Notes: generated by a model from the sequence alone, not told the origin. DNA of 15,331 bases from Prevotella sp. UBA3675 (GCA_002372235.1 DFJI01000037.1:1-15331), one strand, 5' to 3'; shown: positions 6,043 to 13,723, counted from the first letter of the stretch. A program made the numbers and translations.

Positions 6043-7200
6043 ATGGATTTGCTATCGCATAAGTTTATCATCATAGGCAGCGACCATAGCAACACACTGG
6101 GGCAAATCAGGTGTCTGGGCGAACATGGCATTCGCCCGATTGTGGTCATTACCGAGCAGGAACCTTTCATCATCACCAAGAGCCGCTATCTTGGCGAGCT
6201 CCATCAGGTGAGCTCCATTGCCGAGGCACCGCGCTATGTGGCTGAGCACTGGGGCAATGAGCCGGTGAAGCCTTTCCTCTATACCGATCGCGACGACTTC
6301 ATGTGTGCCATCGACGATTGCTACGACCTGCTCGAAGGGAAGTTCTATTTCTGGAATGCAGGGCAGAAGGGACGCATACGCCAGCTCATCAATAAGGAAG
6401 AACAAATGGCGCTGGCTCATGAATGCGGGCTGAACATAATTCCTACTGAGCAGGTGAAGCGGGGCGAACTGCCGCACACGCTCAGCTATCCCATCTTCAC
6501 CAAGGCTTCCAACTCGCTGAATCCCTATTGGAAGGCAAACTGCTTTGTGTGCCACGACGAGCAAGAACTGCTCGATGCCTATCAGCACATGGGCATCGAC
6601 GAGGTGCTGCTGCAGAAATATATCGTCAAGAAAGACGAAACGCCCATTGAGGGCATTAGTATTGACGGCGGACGCGAAGTGGCGCTGCTGGTCAAGAAGT
6701 CGTCGTTCCGATTTGCCAACAACGGCTTCGGTGTGTATAGTCAGATCACGCCCTTTGACGATGCCGGGCTCGAACGGCAGGTGACCCAGTTCATGCGTGC
6801 AGCTCGCTATACGGGCATCTTCGAACTGGAGCTAATCGTCGATGCCAGCGGAACGGCTTATTTCATGGAAGTGAACTTCAGGAATACGATGTTCAATCAT
6901 GCCTGTGCTGACTATGGAGCCAATCTTCCCTGGCTCTTTGCCAAATGGACGGTGCAGGGGCATATAGACAAGTCGGATGTGCAGTTGAGACCATTGCCGC
7001 TGACCGTGATGTATGAAATAGAAGACCTGAAAGAGTCGGTCGCTCACGGCAATACCTCGCTATGGCAGTGGCTGGCCGATTTCCGAAGTGCTGACTCCTA
7101 TCTCTATATCGATAATCGTGACATGGGACCCTTCTGGGCCTTGCTGCGACGCAAGTTGAACAATGGAGTGCGAGGGCTGCTCGGACTGAAAAAACGATAA
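6043..7200 (+). CDS. ATP-grasp carboxylate-amine ligase-like protein
   Basis: ATP-grasp ligases activate a carboxylate as an acyl phosphate and join it to an amine or other nucleophile. This 385-residue protein starts with a Rossmann-like segment, FIIIGSDHSNTLGQIRCLG, as in D-aspartate ligase and carbamoyl-phosphate synthase relatives. The ATP-binding lysine is probably K154 in YPIFTKASN. LLQKYIVKKDET (about 188-199) fits the adenine-contacting strand. GIFELELIVD (258-267) and MEVNFRN (275-281) hold the acidic and Asn residues that bind magnesium. ATG 6043 is chosen over 6022 because of the -7 element at 6013. First gene of an operon with four glycan genes and 5 nt before the next, which suggests it adds an amide- or peptide-linked group to a sugar or precursor. 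The actual substrates cannot be read from sequence. Confidence 0.75.
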   Translation: MDLLSHKFIIIGSDHSNTLGQIRCLGEHGIRPIVVITEQEPFIITKSRYLGELHQVSSIAEAPRYVAEHWGNEPVKPFLYTDRDDFMCAIDDCYDLLEGKFYFWNAGQKGRIRQLINKEEQMALAHECGLNIIPTEQVKRGELPHTLSYPIFTKASNSLNPYWKANCFVCHDEQELLDAYQHMGIDEVLLQKYIVKKDETPIEGISIDGGREVALLVKKSSFRFANNGFGVYSQITPFDDAGLERQVTQFMRAARYTGIFELELIVDASGTAYFMEVNFRNTMFNHACADYGANLPWLFAKWTVQGHIDKSDVQLRPLPLTVMYEIEDLKESVAHGNTSLWQWLADFRSADSYLYIDNRDMGPFWALLRRKLNNGVRGLLGLKKR

Positions 7201-7205
7201 CGCTT

Positions 7206-8357
7206 ATGACGATTGCCTACATCTATCCTGCATTCATCAACATTGGCGGTGCCGATAAAATCATTATCAGCAAAGCCAACTACATGGCCGACCATTGGGG
7301 CTATGAAGTCTATCTGATCACAGACTCCCAGAACGGACTACCCACGTTCTTCCCCCTCTCTCCCAAGGTGCATCTCATCGACCTCGACATCAACTTCTTC
7401 CAGCAGTACCAGTACGCGCCGCTGAAGCGACTGATGGTCTATCTGAAGCTGATGCGCCGCTACCGGAAGGCGATGGAGCGCACCTTGCAGCAGATACGTC
7501 CCGACATCATCATCTCTACCTTCAGTCGCGATGCCAAGTTCGTAGGCTTGTTCAAGAAATACTCGAAGGCTGCCATTGCCGAGGTACACACCACGAAGAA
7601 GAACATTCGGGCACTGCCCAACCTGCGGCTGAAGGGTGGATTCTACATCTTCTTGGCGGCCTACATCGAGCGGCAACTGAACAACTCGGCCAAGCGCTTC
7701 GACGAGGTGGTGGTGCTCAACTCGCTTGAAGAAGACCTCTGGAAGCGAGTGAGGAAAGTAAGGGTCATCCATAATGCCGTGCAGTACTACCCCGAGGAGG
7801 AGAATGAGCTGAAGGCTAAGAACGTCATCTATGTGGGGCGTGCCGAATACGAGAAAGCCCCTGACCGGCTGATTGACGTTTGGCGAGTGGTGGCCGAGAA
7901 GCATCCCGACTGGACGGTGAGCATGTACTGCACCGGAGCCATGCTCGACAAGCTGAAAGCCAGGGTCCGTGACTACGGTCTGGAGCAGCAAGTGCGGTTC
8001 ATGCCCCCCACCAAGGACATGCTGTTGGCCTATATGTCCAGCTCCATCTGTGTGCTCACGTCCCGCTACGAAGGCTTCCCCGTGGTGCTGCAGGAGGCGA
8101 TGGGGTGCGGCATACCCTGCGTGTCGTTCAACTGTCCCAGCGGTCCGCGCTACATCATCACCGATCATGAGGACGGCTATCTGGTAAGAGACGGCGACAT
8201 CGACGGCTTTGCCGAGAAGGTGTGCCTGCTGATGGAGGACGAGGCACTGCGCCGCAGGCTGGGCCGTCAGGCCAAGCAGTCGATGGCACGCTATGGGGCC
8301 GATGTAATCATGGCGCAATGGCGCGAACTGTTTGAACGATTAACGAAAGGAAAGTAA
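7206..8357 (+). CDS. Family 4 glycosyltransferase (GT4), paralogue 2
   Basis: A 383-residue GT-B retaining glycosyltransferase. The N-terminal loop is NIGGADKII (GG at 14-15). Donor-site Arg and Lys are R212 and K217 in GRAEYEKAPD, where the usual Gly after Lys is Ala. The E-x7-E motif is EGFPVVLQE (E289, E297), followed by AMGCGIPCVSFNCPSGP. Its N-terminus (KANYMADHWGYEV, then FPLSPKVHLIDLDINF) aligns well with the GT4 protein encoded at 2976 and less closely with the one at 10495, so these are paralogues. It starts 5 nt after the ATP-grasp gene and ends 4 nt before the propeller-like gene. Probably transfers one sugar residue in the same glycan; specificity unknown. Confidence 0.87.
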   Translation: MTIAYIYPAFINIGGADKIIISKANYMADHWGYEVYLITDSQNGLPTFFPLSPKVHLIDLDINFFQQYQYAPLKRLMVYLKLMRRYRKAMERTLQQIRPDIIISTFSRDAKFVGLFKKYSKAAIAEVHTTKKNIRALPNLRLKGGFYIFLAAYIERQLNNSAKRFDEVVVLNSLEEDLWKRVRKVRVIHNAVQYYPEEENELKAKNVIYVGRAEYEKAPDRLIDVWRVVAEKHPDWTVSMYCTGAMLDKLKARVRDYGLEQQVRFMPPTKDMLLAYMSSSICVLTSRYEGFPVVLQEAMGCGIPCVSFNCPSGPRYIITDHEDGYLVRDGDIDGFAEKVCLLMEDEALRRRLGRQAKQSMARYGADVIMAQWRELFERLTKGK

Positions 8358-8361
8358 CCTC

Positions 8362-9309
8362 ATGCTCAACCGACTATTCAGAAAAGAAGGCGCCTTCGCA
8401 GCGGCCATCTTTGCCAGCGACAGGCTCTCGCTCGATGCACTCAACGAGCAGCAGCTGGTCTATAAGCTCGATATCAAGGGGCTGTGGAAGCCGAAGCCCG
8501 TGCTCTTCCAGGCCGATTCGTTCCTTTTTGTGAAGGGCGACGAGCTGTTTCTCTTCTATGAGTTGCAGCACTGGGACGATCCGGGGGTGATTGCAATGGT
8601 GAAGACACGCGACTTGCGGTCGTGGACAGCACCAGTCATCGTGCTCCGCCAGCCGTTCCACCTGTCATTCCCCTACGTGTTCGAGGACCACGGTCAGGTC
8701 TATATGGTGCCTGAGTCGCAGGAGAGCGATGCCATCCATCTGTTTAAGGCCGACGATGCCGGGCTCACTTCTTTTTCCAAAGTGCGCACACTCCTGCATC
8801 AGGAGCGGAAGAACGGCATACACTACAACTTCAACGACAGCCACATCTACCTGAAGGACGGCACATACTATCTGTTCACTTCCTATCAGCGCGACTGGCT
8901 CTACTATCAGGAACTCTATGTGACCGATGATTTGTTGCACGGCGAGTTCCGTCGGCATCCGTCTTCGCCCATCTGCACCAGCAACGAGTTCGGGCGCAAT
9001 GGCGGCTCGCTCATCACCATCGACGGACGGTTGCTGCGCGTCACTCAGGACTGCCATCAAGACTATGGCACCAACGTATCGCTCATGGAGATTTCCCGAC
9101 TCTCGCCAACCGAATATGAAGAGCATCTGTGGCGGCAGAACGTGTTGCCCGCGAACAGCATCTTCCGTGAGGGAGGGCATCAGCTGAACATAGCCCGTTT
9201 CAAGCATCAATACGTCTTTGCCACTGATTACAGGCAAGCACGCTGGGCATGGTACAAGCTCTGGGTGGCAATACTTGTCAAACTAAAACTGCACGAGCAT
9301 AAAGGATGA
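8362..9309 (+). CDS. GINT1 N-terminal-domain-like beta-propeller protein
   Basis: This 315-residue protein resembles the N-terminal domain of plant glucosamine inositolphosphorylceramide transferase 1, a propeller-like fold related to GH43/GH32-type enzymes. Recognisable landmarks in order are FPYVFEDHGQVYMVPES (about 103-119), FNDSHIYLKDGTYYLFTS (157-174), GGSLITIDGRLLRVTQDC (214-231) and the final GGHQLNIA (271-278). Repeated strand-turn-strand segments fit a five-bladed propeller. There is no signal peptide and no clear membrane span except a short hydrophobic WYKLWVAILVKL near the end, so it is probably cytoplasmic or peripheral. Bacterial homologues occur in glycan-synthesis loci, sometimes fused to formyltransferase-type domains (from memory). 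It overlaps the next gene by 4 nt (ATGA), indicating coupled translation. Its reaction is unknown; it could modify, bind or hydrolyse a glycan intermediate. Confidence 0.7.
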   Translation: MLNRLFRKEGAFAAAIFASDRLSLDALNEQQLVYKLDIKGLWKPKPVLFQADSFLFVKGDELFLFYELQHWDDPGVIAMVKTRDLRSWTAPVIVLRQPFHLSFPYVFEDHGQVYMVPESQESDAIHLFKADDAGLTSFSKVRTLLHQERKNGIHYNFNDSHIYLKDGTYYLFTSYQRDWLYYQELYVTDDLLHGEFRRHPSSPICTSNEFGRNGGSLITIDGRLLRVTQDCHQDYGTNVSLMEISRLSPTEYEEHLWRQNVLPANSIFREGGHQLNIARFKHQYVFATDYRQARWAWYKLWVAILVKLKLHEHKG

Positions 9310-10481
9310 AAATACTCTTTCTGGTCTATCACGGCTTCTCTGACGTGAGCGGCATATCCAAGAAAATACACTATCAGGTGAAAGGCTTGTGGCAGAATGG
9401 CCATGAGGTTCATCTGTGTTACTACGACCGTGGGGAGAACGGCCACTGGCAGCGACTGGTCAGCGTTGAGAACGGGCGCACTGCGGTCACTCACGTGATT
9501 GAAGACTACGGCACGGGGCGTATGGCTGGTCTGCGGCAACGCACGTCGTACGGTGCGCTGCGCGACTACTGCGTGCTCAACGGCATTCAGATGGTCTATG
9601 CCCGTTGTTTCCAGAATGCCAATCCCTGGCTGGTCAGCTTCTTCCGCGAGCTGAAAGCGGCAGGCATCAAGAGCGTGATGGAGATACCCACCTATCCTTA
9701 CGATCAGGAGTTTCAGGGGTTTTCGCGCATCGAGCGGCTTCAGCTCCGCATCGACCAGCTCTATCGCAGGAAGCTGGCACGGCAGTTAGAGGCCATCGTC
9801 ACCTTCACCAGCGAGCAGCAGATCTTCGGTCAGCGCACCATCAACATCAGCAACGGGGTCGATTTCGACAGCATGCCCCTGCATCAGCGTGTCGATACTT
9901 CTCGCGAGCTTCATCTCATCGGTGTGGCCGAGGTTCACTTCTGGCATGGCTACGACCGCCTGATAGCCGGACTGGGCGAGTACTACCGAGCCGCTTCGGC
10001 CACTCAGGTGAAGCCCGTCTATTTCCACATCGTGGGCGGTGTGTGGAAGAGCGAGATGCACAACTCCGAGCATGCGCCCGGCTTTGCCGAGCTGATAGCG
10101 AAGTATGGCCTGCAGGACAAGGTCATCTTCCACGACCAGCTGTTTGGCGAAGCCCTGAACGCCGTGTTCGAGCAGTCGGCGTTCGCCATCGGCAGTCTGG
10201 CGCGCCATCGCAGTGGCATCAGCGACATCAAGACACTGAAGAACCGCGAGTATGCCAGTCGCGGACTGCCCTTCGTCTATTCCGAGAACGACAGCGACTT
10301 CGACCATCAGCCCTACGTGCTGAAGGTGCCTGCCGACGAGTCGCCCGTTGACGTGGCCCGCATCGTGGCCTTCGAGGAGCAGCTGCGCATGTCGCCGCTT
10401 GAGATCAGGCAGACCGTGGAGCATCTGTCATGGAAGGTGCAGATGGCGAAAGTAGTGAGTGAAGTGCAGTCAGAGTGTTAG
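9306..10481 (+). CDS. Divergent GT4-like (GT-B) glycosyltransferase
   Basis: A 391-residue protein with GT-B architecture: N-terminal MKILFLVYHGFSDVSGISKK, an interdomain ISNGVD (181-186) like the start of many GT4 C-terminal domains, then FWHGYDRLI (212-220) and SDIKTLKNREYASRGLPF (306-323). Compared with its GT4 neighbours, the donor-site Arg and Lys positions hold E209 and H214, and E-x7-E becomes D307-x7-E315. I recall the FWHGYDR and LKxREY pattern in other Bacteroidota glycosyltransferases, so this is probably a real subfamily rather than a decayed gene. The ATGA overlap with the preceding propeller gene makes close stoichiometry likely. The sugar specificity and even the retaining mechanism should be treated as open. 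Confidence 0.75.
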   Translation: MKILFLVYHGFSDVSGISKKIHYQVKGLWQNGHEVHLCYYDRGENGHWQRLVSVENGRTAVTHVIEDYGTGRMAGLRQRTSYGALRDYCVLNGIQMVYARCFQNANPWLVSFFRELKAAGIKSVMEIPTYPYDQEFQGFSRIERLQLRIDQLYRRKLARQLEAIVTFTSEQQIFGQRTINISNGVDFDSMPLHQRVDTSRELHLIGVAEVHFWHGYDRLIAGLGEYYRAASATQVKPVYFHIVGGVWKSEMHNSEHAPGFAELIAKYGLQDKVIFHDQLFGEALNAVFEQSAFAIGSLARHRSGISDIKTLKNREYASRGLPFVYSENDSDFDHQPYVLKVPADESPVDVARIVAFEEQLRMSPLEIRQTVEHLSWKVQMAKVVSEVQSEC

Positions 10482-10494
10482 TGAGTGAAGAGCT

Positions 10495-11643
10495 ATGCGA
10501 ATCGTGTTTCTGCATCATGCCAATGTGTGCCGGGGCGGCATTGAGCGCGTCTTCTGCCAGAAGGCCAATTATCTGGCCGAGCAGAAGGAATGGCAGGTCA
10601 CCATGCTCACCTACGAGCAGAACGGCGAGCCCTATCCCTACGAGCTGTCACCCAAGGTGGACTGCGTCAACCTTGACGTCCGGCTCTATTCCGCCTATCA
10701 GGCCCCTGTGCTGCTGCGGCCTTTTCGCCGGTGGCAGCTCTGTCGCCAACTGTTGCTGGCCTTGCGCCGCTTTCTGGCCATGCATAAGACCGATGTGGTG
10801 GTCTGCACCGACAAGGATGCCCATGAGCAGCAGGCCCTGCTCATGGCGCACACTACTGAGCGACTCGTGGTCGAGGCCCATACGGGCATGATTGATCATG
10901 TGTTCTGTCAGCGTGAGGAGACGAATACTTTCCGACGGATGGTAGCTGCGTGGGGCGTTTGGTCGCTGAAGCGCACCATTGCTCGTTTCGATGCGTTGGT
11001 AGCATTGACACCCGACGATGCCCGTTGTTGGAGCCCGCTGGTCACAACCGTCTGCCTGCCCAATGCGCTGGCTTTCTATCCGGCTCAGACCGTCACTCCT
11101 ACAGCCGATGTGCGCAGAGTGATAGCTGTGGGCCGTCTTAATCGTCAGAAGGGCTTCGACCTTTTGTTGCAGGCATGGGCTGGGGTAGAGGCCGCTCATC
11201 CCGACTGGCAGCTCGACATCTTCGGCGACGGTGAAGACCGTGATGCGCTGAACCTTCAGGTGCAGATGCTCGCACTGCGTCGTGCCGCTATCCATCCAGC
11301 CACACCAGACATCTACGATGCCTACATGCAGAGCTCATTCCTCGTCTGTTCTTCCCGTTGGGAGTCGTTTGGCCTCATTCTCATTGAGGCTATGTCGTGT
11401 GGTTTGCCTGTCGTTTCGTTCGACTGCGACAACGGGCCGCGCAACATTATTACTCACGGCACCGATGGCCTACTGGCCCGCAATGGCGACGTGGCCGACC
11501 TTACCGCCAAGATATGCCAGCTCATTGAGTCGCCTGCCCTGCGCTGTGCGATGAGCGTTGAGGCTCGCCAGCAGGCTGCCCGATATAGAAAGGAAACGGT
11601 GCTCAGGCAGTATGCACAGTTCTATACATCTGTCATAAGCTGA
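10495..11643 (+). CDS. Family 4 glycosyltransferase (GT4), paralogue 3
   Basis: A 382-residue GT-B retaining glycosyltransferase, the last gene of the five-gene operon. Features are the N-terminal loop CRGGIERVF (GG at 14-15), the donor site GRLNRQKGFD (R214, K219), and E-x7-E as ESFGLILIE (E290, E298) followed by AMSCGLPVVSFDCDNGP. KANYLAEQ and ELSPKVDCVNLDV show common ancestry with the genes at 2976 and 7206. ATG 10495 gives the normal beginning MRIVFLHHANVCRGG, 13 nt after the preceding stop. The upstream ATG at 10475 is in another frame. Likely adds another residue to the same glycan. Substrate unknown. Confidence 0.87.
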   Translation: MRIVFLHHANVCRGGIERVFCQKANYLAEQKEWQVTMLTYEQNGEPYPYELSPKVDCVNLDVRLYSAYQAPVLLRPFRRWQLCRQLLLALRRFLAMHKTDVVVCTDKDAHEQQALLMAHTTERLVVEAHTGMIDHVFCQREETNTFRRMVAAWGVWSLKRTIARFDALVALTPDDARCWSPLVTTVCLPNALAFYPAQTVTPTADVRRVIAVGRLNRQKGFDLLLQAWAGVEAAHPDWQLDIFGDGEDRDALNLQVQMLALRRAAIHPATPDIYDAYMQSSFLVCSSRWESFGLILIEAMSCGLPVVSFDCDNGPRNIITHGTDGLLARNGDVADLTAKICQLIESPALRCAMSVEARQQAARYRKETVLRQYAQFYTSVIS

Positions 11644-11774
11644 AGTTTCCTATCAATGGCCAGCCATTTCCATTTCAGTCCGCAGGGTTCCAGTCGCTTG
11701 CGACGGGTAATTCCAAACAATTCTCTTCTTTGCAATAATAATTCTCTAATTCTCTAATTCTTGAAAAAAACGCT
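11644..11774. other. Gap between convergent genes with small hairpin and octamer repeat
   Basis: No gene is visible in this 131-bp convergent gap. A hairpin GTCG-CTTG-CGAC (11693-11704) with partly pairing CC/GG flanks lies about 50 nt after the operon stop. It is not directly followed by a U-run, so its role as terminator is uncertain. Beyond it is a three-unit octamer repeat and a seven-base A-run (T-run on the minus strand) next to the stop of the SulP gene. Confidence 0.45.
11739..11762. repeat. Three-unit octamer repeat TAATTCTC
   Basis: TAATTCTC occurs at 11739-11746 and 11747-11754, and with one mismatch (TAATTCTT) at 11755-11762. It lies 12 nt beyond the SulP stop codon. Confidence 0.7.
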
Positions 11775-13457
11775 CTATTTCTTGATCAGTTCTTCTGCGC
11801 GAGCCAGTGCCAGGTCTATGTGGTTGCAGATATTCTCTGCACCCAGCAGACGGTCGAAGTGGTTGCGCTTGAGAACTGTCTCCACCTTTTCATTCACACC
11901 CGAGAGCACGATGGTGATGCCTTCCTTCTGACTCATCAGACACATATTCTCCAGATTGTGCAGTCCCGTTGAGTCGATGAACGGTACCTTACGCATGCGG
12001 ATGATGCGCACCTTAGGGCGCTGTCCGTAGCGGCTCATGATGTCCTCGAAACGGTTGCCTGCACCGAAGAAGTAGGGGCCGTTGATCTCATAGACCTCCA
12101 CGCCCTTCGGGATGGTGAGGTGAATCAGGTTGCCGCGCTCCATGTCGGCATCCTCGTTCAGGTCAATCTCATCGCTAATAGCCTTCACGTCGGTGGTCTC
12201 GCTCATACGGCGCATGAACAGCAGGCAAGCGCAGAGCAGACCCACCTCGATGGCCACCGTCAGGTCGAAGATGATGGTGAGCAGGAAGGTCAAGATGAGT
12301 ACAGTGACATCGCTCTTAGGGTTGCGCATCAGCGCCAGGAACGAGCGCCAACCACTCATGCCATAGCTCACCACCACCAGCACGCCTGCCAGACAAGCCA
12401 TCGGGATGTACTTAGCCAGTGGCATGAGAAACAGGAAGATGAGCAGCAGCACCACAGCATGAACGATGCCAGCTACGGGCGTGCGCCCGCCGTTGTTGAT
12501 GTTGGTCATGGTGCGGGCAATAGCTCCCGTGGCAGGAATGCCACCGAAGAGGGGTGACACGATGTTGGCTACGCCCTGACCTATCAGCTCTGTGTTAGAG
12601 TTGTGATGATCGCCTATCACACCGTCGGCCACCGTTGCCGAAAGCAGCGACTCAATAGCACCCAGCACGGCAATGGTCATGGCAGGAGCCACCAGTCCTC
12701 TCACCGTTTCCCACGACAGCTCGGGCACCACGGCATCGGGCAGTTGAGAGTTGATGCTGAAGCGATCGCCAATGGTCTCGATGGTGGTGATGCCAGCATA
12801 CTCCTTCAGCAGCAGTGCCACGATGGTCATCACGATGATGGCAACAAGCGAACCTGGCACGCGGCGGCTCAGCTTGGGCGTAATTGTGATGATCACCACG
12901 CTGGTCAGTCCTATCACCGTGCTCCATAGGTCGATGTGGCCCAGGTTCTGAAAATATACAATCCACCGCTCAATGAAGTCGCCTGGCACAGTCCCCTCGA
13001 TCTGCATGCCTAAAAGGTCCTTCACCTGTGTGGTGAAGATGGTCACGGCAATACCGCTGGTGAAGCCCACGATGATGGGGTAGGGAATATACTTGATGAT
13101 GGTGCCCAGCCGCAGCAGTCCGAAGCCGATGAGGAAGATGCCTGCCATAAGCGTGGCGATGGTCAGTCCCTGCATGCCATACTGGTTGATGATGCCAGCC
13201 ACAATCACGATGAATGCACCTGTGGGGCCGCCTATCTGCACCTTACTGCCGCCCAGGGCCGAGATAGCCAGTCCTGCAACGATGGCGGTGATGATGCCCT
13301 TCTCGGGCGATACACCGCTGGCAATACCGAACGCGATGGCCAGCGGCAGGGCCACGATGCCCACTATGACGCCAGCCATGAGGTCGGCCATAAACGTCTG
13401 TCGGTTGTAGTTGCGAAGTGCCGAAACCATTTTCGGCGTGAAATCGAAAGTCTTCAT
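11775..13457 (-). CDS. SulP-family anion permease with STAS domain
   Basis: SulP (SLC26) proteins carry sulfate, bicarbonate or related anions across the inner membrane, by symport or exchange. The 560-residue product is full length for the family. The N-terminal signature is GIVALPLAIAFGIASGVSPE (33-52), and GGPTGAF (76-82) fits the anion-binding segment. Further hydrophobic segments follow to about residue 420, including the family stretch around IGDHHNSNTELIGQG and GGIPATGAIARTMTN. A cytoplasmic C-terminal STAS domain begins after about residue 430 and contains FIDSTGLH (493-500), with the conserved Asp and Ser of anti-sigma-antagonist-like folds. The start at 13457 sits about 35 nt after a predicted transcription start. 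Single-gene unit, convergent with the glycan operon. Sulfate versus bicarbonate specificity cannot be decided. Confidence 0.9.
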   Translation of the reverse strand: MKTFDFTPKMVSALRNYNRQTFMADLMAGVIVGIVALPLAIAFGIASGVSPEKGIITAIVAGLAISALGGSKVQIGGPTGAFIVIVAGIINQYGMQGLTIATLMAGIFLIGFGLLRLGTIIKYIPYPIIVGFTSGIAVTIFTTQVKDLLGMQIEGTVPGDFIERWIVYFQNLGHIDLWSTVIGLTSVVIITITPKLSRRVPGSLVAIIVMTIVALLLKEYAGITTIETIGDRFSINSQLPDAVVPELSWETVRGLVAPAMTIAVLGAIESLLSATVADGVIGDHHNSNTELIGQGVANIVSPLFGGIPATGAIARTMTNINNGGRTPVAGIVHAVVLLLIFLFLMPLAKYIPMACLAGVLVVVSYGMSGWRSFLALMRNPKSDVTVLILTFLLTIIFDLTVAIEVGLLCACLLFMRRMSETTDVKAISDEIDLNEDADMERGNLIHLTIPKGVEVYEINGPYFFGAGNRFEDIMSRYGQRPKVRIIRMRKVPFIDSTGLHNLENMCLMSQKEGITIVLSGVNEKVETVLKRNHFDRLLGAENICNHIDLALARAEELIKK

Positions 13458-13498
13458 TATTCCTTGCTAATACCTATTTTTTATAAAAACGATGGGTG

Positions 13499-13529
13499 CA
13501 AAGTTATTGCTTTTAGCTCGACTGGCAAA
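13499..13529 (-). promoter_or_regulatory. Promoter for the SulP gene
   Basis: On the minus strand TTTG (13529-13526), a 19-nt spacer and TAACTTTG (13506-13499) give the best match in the window to the Bacteroidota promoter consensus. Transcription would start near 13492. Confidence 0.7.
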
Positions 13530-13600
13530 GAAAAACTATCAGAAACCTTGCTTTCCTCCACGTTTTGTTGATATAAGTAAAAAAAAGGTAATTGGGAGCA

Positions 13601-13621
13601 TTTGTCATTTGTCATTTGTCA
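13601..13621. repeat. Three-unit heptamer repeat TTTGTCA
   Basis: TTTGTCA is present three times without mismatch at 13601, 13608 and 13615, upstream of the SulP promoter and downstream of the GH2 gene. Confidence 0.8.
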
Positions 13622-13643
13622 CATTTTCGCGGTTTACGCAGAG

Positions 13644-13662
13644 ACACGCGGCTTTCGCGTGT
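13644..13662. repeat. ACACGCG/CGCGTGT hairpin
   Basis: A perfect 7-bp stem (13644-13650 with 13656-13662) closes a 5-nt loop, GCTTT. It is followed on the plus strand by TTT, so it could terminate plus-strand transcripts, but no plus-strand gene precedes it. The surrounding ACGCAGAGACACGCGG resembles intergenic repeat sequence I recall from Bacteroidota. Confidence 0.4.
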
Positions 13663-13670
13663 TTTAGCAA

Positions 13671-13710
13671 TAAAAAGATGCCCCAAGTGTCTGCTTTGAC
13701 ACCCGGGGTA
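13671..13710 (-). terminator. Intrinsic terminator of the GH2 gene
   Basis: Read on the minus strand, CCCC/GGGG (13708-13705 with 13684-13681) and GTGTC/GACAC (13702-13698 with 13691-13687) form a stem broken by a 2x2 internal mismatch. It is followed by CATCTTTTTA, a U-run. It starts 14 nt after the GH2 stop codon. Confidence 0.6.
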
Positions 13711-13723
13711 GCGTCTTCTTTGT

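Noticed and set aside
7338..8318. 326-codon minus-strand open frame opposite the GT4 gene at 7206
   Set aside because: It lies wholly antisense to a gene with clear GT4 motifs. Its translation is rich in His, Val and Gly without any recognisable domain, as expected of a shadow frame in GC-rich codons.
9605..10351. 248-codon plus-strand frame within the gene at 9306
   Set aside because: It is an Arg-, Ala- and Ser-rich out-of-frame translation of the GT-B gene, with no domain and no start context.
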